Source of the DNA: Acidobacteriota bacterium
Lineage (GTDB): Bacteria; Acidobacteriota; Vicinamibacteria; Vicinamibacterales; UBA2999
DNA: 6,373 nt
Assembly (NCBI GenBank): GCA_013813075.1
Contig: JACCSI010000163.1
Coordinates: 1-6,373 of the forward strand
Direction of reading: 5' to 3'
The notes beneath the pieces were generated by a model. It had not been told where the DNA came from, did not search any database, and worked only from the letters and a program-made list of their open reading frames with translations. Shown here piece after piece: positions 1 through 6,373 of the stretch (positions within the stretch are counted from its first letter, which is position 1; every line of letters starts with the position of its first letter). The translations under genes were made by a program, and so were the position numbers.

Positions 1-2464
<2,464 letters not shown>

Positions 2465-2467
2465 CTA

Positions 2468-6373
<3,906 letters not shown>

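Overview
The window holds parts of two adjacent housekeeping genes, both on the minus strand: the 3' part of rpoB (RNA polymerase beta subunit, about 1301 codons, 5' end beyond position 6373) and the 5' part of rpoC (beta' subunit, 821 complete codons, 3' end before position 1). Coding sequence fills the window except for one 3-nt codon between the genes. I see no RNA gene, mobile element, CRISPR array, promoter, terminator or longer repeat.

The organism looks like a GC-rich bacterium (roughly 60% G+C by eye). Both subunits have the general architecture of proteobacterial and acidobacterial enzymes, including beta inserts at the sites of the E. coli beta-i4 and beta-i9 insertions. Several local stretches (beta GWAAHALGL and [17 protein letters not shown]; beta' [15 protein letters not shown]; and a Cys-x2-Cys-Gly element just before the beta segment [10 protein letters not shown]) resemble Acidobacteriota as I remember them. 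I favour a member of that phylum with moderate confidence; this rests on recalled family sequences, not a search.

Layout, in the direction of transcription: 6373-2468 is beta, from just inside its N-terminal region through the rifampicin-site cluster, the catalytic segments and the C-terminus. At 2470-2465 the gene ends in two tandem in-frame stops (TGA TAG), directly followed by the rpoC ATG at 2464. A strong ribosome binding site (GGAGGG) for rpoC lies inside the last rpoB codons. 2464-1 is beta', from its N-terminus through zinc-binding domain 1, the sigma-binding coiled coil, the catalytic [10 protein letters not shown] motif and the bridge helix. It stops just after the first cysteine of zinc-binding domain 2.

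The two products pair in the core enzyme, and the tight junction fits one transcript with coupled translation. The window does not show a novel system. The points worth a second look are the possible zinc-ribbon insertion at the truncated rpoB end, the tandem-stop same-frame junction, the mixed pattern of beta insertions, and a very long antisense open frame that codon bias explains.
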